From Sphingomonas sp. NFR04 (GTDB lineage Bacteria > Pseudomonadota > Alphaproteobacteria > Sphingomonadales > Sphingomonadaceae), in the NCBI RefSeq assembly GCF_900114095.1, contig NZ_FORV01000003.1, positions 62,001 through 126,000 on the forward strand: 64,000 nucleotides of DNA, read 5' to 3'. This document shows positions 61,856 through 64,000 of the stretch, one piece after another. Within the stretch, counting starts at the first letter, position 1. The number at the start of each line of letters is the position of its first letter. The position numbers and the translations under genes were made by a program. Below the pieces are notes generated by a model, which was not told where the DNA came from, did not search any database, and worked only from the letters and a program-made list of their open reading frames with translations.

Positions 61856-62503
61856 ATGCCCAGCACCCGGAAAGGCCGCGACTTCATCGCGCGGCATGGC
61901 GAGACCGTGTTCAACATCGCCCGGCGGATGCAGGGCGACCACCCCCACACCCCGCTGACCCGCGCCGGCTTTGCCCAGGCCGATGCGATGGGTGCGGCGC
62001 TGCGCGAACTGCTCGGGCCGAAACCGAAGCTGACCTTGTGGGCCTCCAGCGCCGGTCGCGCGCTGCAGACGCTGGCGATCATCGCCGAGCATCTCGAGCT
62101 CGACTGGCACCAGACGCGCACCGACGACCGGCTGGTCGAGATCGGCATGGGCGCGTGGAGCGGGCGCTACTACGCCGATCTGGAGCGCGAGGTGGGCAGC
62201 TTCCTCGATACCGAGCACGGGCTCTACACGCGGCCGCCGGAGGGCGGCGAATGGTATGATGCGATCGCCGCGCGCGTCTCGGGCTGGCTCGCCGATACCG
62301 ATGAGGACCCCGGCGACCGGCTGGTGATCATGCACGGCATGTCCAGCCGCATCCTGCGCGGGGTGATGACCGGCCGCGACGTGCTGCCGCAGTTCGATGC
62401 GCCGGTCGCGCCGGACCTGCCGCAGGGTTCGATCGTGCGGATCGAGCGCGGCGTCGAGACGGTGGTGCATCTCGGCACCGGGCGCGGCGCGGCGCCGGCA
62501 TGA
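61856..62503 (+). CDS. Histidine phosphatase superfamily (phosphoglycerate-mutase-like) protein
   Basis: 215 residues from ATG 61856 (GGGAGAG 7 bases upstream). The phosphohistidine motif is ARHGETVFN (Arg13-His14-Gly15-Glu16), then PLTRAGFAQADAMGAALRELLG, WASSAGRALQTLAIIAEHL and the second active-site histidine in VIMHGMSSRILRG. This subgroup includes phosphoserine, sugar and cobalamin-precursor phosphatases; the substrate is not identifiable. Cytoplasmic. It overlaps the next gene by 4 bp (ATGA). Confidence 0.9.
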   Translation: MPSTRKGRDFIARHGETVFNIARRMQGDHPHTPLTRAGFAQADAMGAALRELLGPKPKLTLWASSAGRALQTLAIIAEHLELDWHQTRTDDRLVEIGMGAWSGRYYADLEREVGSFLDTEHGLYTRPPEGGEWYDAIAARVSGWLADTDEDPGDRLVIMHGMSSRILRGVMTGRDVLPQFDAPVAPDLPQGSIVRIERGVETVVHLGTGRGAAPA

Positions 62504-62955
62504 TGCTGGCGCTGGCGCTGCTCGCACTGGCGGGGCCGCGCGAGACGATCGGCATCTACGAGCGCTGGGGCGCCTTCCGCGACACGGCGCCGACCCGCTG
62601 CTTCGCGGTTGCGCGGCCGAGCGACCTCGCCCGGCGCGGCGAGGCCTATCTCAGCATCGCCAGCTGGCCGGGGCGCGGGGTGCGGCACCAGCTCTATGTC
62701 CGCCTCAGCCGGGCGCGCGCGGATCATGCGCGGGTGATGCTGGTGGCGGGCGAGCGTCGCTTCGAACTGACCGCCAGCCGCCACGACGCCTGGGCGCCCG
62801 ATGCGCGCACCGACTCGGCAATCGTCGCGGCGATGCGCGACGGGCGGGCGCTGAGCGTGGAGAGCGTCGATACCGGCGGCGTGCCCTTCGTCGACGGCTA
62901 TGCGCTGCAGGGCGCGGCGAGCGCGATCGATGCCGCCACGCTGGCCTGCCTCTAA
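62500..62955 (+). CDS. Exported protein of unknown function (151 aa)
   Basis: 151 residues; the ATG overlaps the phosphatase stop (ATGA). A very short hydrophobic N-terminus (MLALALLALAG) acts as a signal or anchor. The GIYERWGAFRDTAPTRCFAVARPS opening with two widely spaced Cys (about 34 and 150) faintly recalls IalB/invasion-associated-locus-B proteins, which also begin with W-x-x-x and Cys strands, but this is not conclusive. Coupled to the phosphatase, possibly co-regulated. Confidence 0.68.
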   Translation: MMLALALLALAGPRETIGIYERWGAFRDTAPTRCFAVARPSDLARRGEAYLSIASWPGRGVRHQLYVRLSRARADHARVMLVAGERRFELTASRHDAWAPDARTDSAIVAAMRDGRALSVESVDTGGVPFVDGYALQGAASAIDAATLACL

Positions 62956-62997
62956 CGTCATTACGCGCACCGACGAAGGCAAACCTCCCGCCTCTAG

Positions 62998-63180
62998 CAC
63001 CCCCCCCCCTCCCGCCTCTAGCGCCCCCCTCCCGCCTGCGGGAGGGGACGGGGGAGGGTGAGTGCGGGAGGCAAGGGCTGAGGGAGAAGAAGTGCACTGA
63101 CGTGATCGGGGCAAACCTCACCGTCCCGCCCGCTACCCTCTCTCACCCTCCCCCTAAACCCTCCCGCAAGCGGGAGGGGG
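62998..63180. repeat. Two-hairpin intergenic inverted repeat (type A, copy 3)
   Basis: Left half CCCTCCCGCC-TGC-GGGAGGGG followed by ACGGGGGAGGGTGAGTG. The right half is CTCACCCTCCCCC followed by a CCCTCCCGC-AA-GCGGGAGGG hairpin. Same design as 2281-2385 and 50101-50243, with a 100-bp centre. A short CCTCCCGCCTCTAGC tandem duplication lies at its left end. Confidence 0.65.
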
Positions 63181-63253
63181 ATCGAAAAGAAGCGGAAGGG
63201 TTAGGATCGCAAAACCACTGGCACCGTTCGCGCCAGCCACTATCTTGTCCCCC

Positions 63254-64000
63254 GTGCGATCCCCATCCGTCACCGCCCGCCTCGCCGACGGCGTCGCCTC
63301 GATCCCGGCGGCGCAGTGGGATGCCTGTGCGGGCCCCGACAACCCGTTCCTCAGCCACGCCTTCCTGTCGATCCTAGAAGCCTCGGGCTCGGCGACCGCG
63401 CAGACCGGCTGGCAGCCGCTGCCGATCGTTGTCGACGGACCGGACGGCACCCCCGCCGCGATCGCGCCAGCCTATGCCAAGAGCCACAGCCAGGGCGAAT
63501 ATGTGTTCGACCATAGCTGGGCCGATGCCTGGGAGCATGCCGGCGGGCGCTATTACCCCAAGCTGCAGATCGCGGTGCCGTTCACGCCCGTCCCCGGCCC
63601 CCGGCTGCTGCTGCGCGATCCCGCCCAGGCCCCCGCGCTGATCGCCGCGATCGAGGCGGTGGTGAACCAGCACGGCCTGTCCTCCGCCCACGCCACCTTC
63701 GTGGACGAAGCGCAGGTGCCGCTGTTCGAAGCGGCGGGCTGGCTGATCCGCACCGGCACCCAGTTCCACTGGCAGAATGACGGCTATGCCAGCTTCGACG
63801 ACTTTCTCGGCGCACTCGCCAGCCGCAAGCGCAAGGCGATCCGCAAGGAACGCGCCGCCGCGGTGGAGGGACTGACCATCCGCCATCTGACCGGCGCCGA
63901 GATCACCGAAGCGCATTGGGACGCCTTCTGGGCCTTCTACCAGGACACCGGCAGCCGCAAATGGGGTCGCCCCTATCTCACCCGGCCGTTCTTCTCGATG
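63254..64000 (+). CDS. FemAB/GNAT-like N-acyltransferase (DUF482 type), 3' truncated by window edge
   Basis: Frame open from GTG 63254 to the last base (249 codons), continuing beyond the window. The start is uncertain: TTG 63245 is in the same frame. Visible motifs: WDACAGPDNPFLSHAFLSILEASGSATAQTGWQP (N-terminal acyltransferase half), EYVFDHSWADAWEHAGGRYYPKLQIAVPFTPVPGPRLL and FDDFLGALASRKRKAIRKERAA, matching the DUF482/peptidoglycan-bridge-like GNAT family common in proteobacteria. It probably transfers an amino-acyl or acyl group; the acceptor is unknown. It follows a repeat element and reads rightwards. Confidence 0.82.
   Translation, partial: MRSPSVTARLADGVASIPAAQWDACAGPDNPFLSHAFLSILEASGSATAQTGWQPLPIVVDGPDGTPAAIAPAYAKSHSQGEYVFDHSWADAWEHAGGRYYPKLQIAVPFTPVPGPRLLLRDPAQAPALIAAIEAVVNQHGLSSAHATFVDEAQVPLFEAAGWLIRTGTQFHWQNDGYASFDDFLGALASRKRKAIRKERAAAVEGLTIRHLTGAEITEAHWDAFWAFYQDTGSRKWGRPYLTRPFFSM

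Overview
The window is chromosomal DNA from an alphaproteobacterium, most likely Sphingomonas or a close relative in the Sphingomonadaceae. The evidence is high GC with strong codon-position bias (which produces many long antisense shadow frames), PEPxxWA-CTERM sorting signals, an STN-type TonB-dependent receptor with its FecI/FecR pair, a Coq4-type ubiquinone protein, and GTG starts in 4-bp overlapping operons. This assignment rests on gene content; no rRNA or tRNA is present. About 53 protein genes are supported. Two are cut by the window edges (dapD on the left, a FemAB/GNAT-like transferase on the right) and one is a clear pseudogene.

Layout. 1-2.2 kb: dapD tail, a TonB-like anchored protein and small unknowns. 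2.4-11.8 kb: a carbohydrate locus with galM and a GH3 beta-glucosidase in one operon, a ROK sugar kinase, a ROK-type repressor, and a divergent GH2 beta-mannosidase/exo-glycosidase carrying an LamG-like domain. 11.8-19.8 kb: a tripartite RND efflux operon (adaptor, CzcA/CusA-like pump, NodT-like lipoprotein) opposite an OmpR-type response regulator and sensor kinase. 19.8-27.1 kb: fecI-fecR-fecA-like signalling/uptake genes running directly behind a GT2 glycosyltransferase and a YdjC/ChbG-like deacetylase, then a divergent GT39-like membrane glycosyltransferase. 27.2-30.8 kb: glutaminyl cyclase, an APC permease, MTA phosphorylase and an FKBP prolyl isomerase. 30.9-36.4 kb: two tandem PEP-CTERM metalloproteases and acnA. 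36.8-41.2 kb: the only clearly accessory-looking stretch, with a lipoprotein and then a small AT-richer cassette (a MafI-like immunity protein plus an unknown 204-aa protein) between a decayed partial copy of kynA and the intact kynA-kynureninase pair. 41.2-50.1 kb: CoA-binding protein, Mrp ATPase, hflK-hflC-degP, a HerA-like ATPase and an OPT transporter. 50.2-58.6 kb: mannitol/fructuronate-type dehydrogenase, a two-domain retropepsin-like protein, an Lhr-type helicase, an M20 peptidase, recF and a lipoprotein. 58.7-64 kb: Coq4, dnaN, an outer-membrane barrel, a histidine phosphatase and the truncated transferase.

Most of the window is ordinary chromosomal backbone. The best candidate for something undescribed is the 37.95-39.26 kb cassette: two low-GC genes, probably immunity or toxin-related, bracketed by a direct duplication of the kynA 5' region whose outer copy has decayed. 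Secondary points are the tandem PEP-CTERM proteases with a palindromic upstream site, repeated two-hairpin intergenic elements, and stacked hairpins in the leader of an outer-membrane protein gene.
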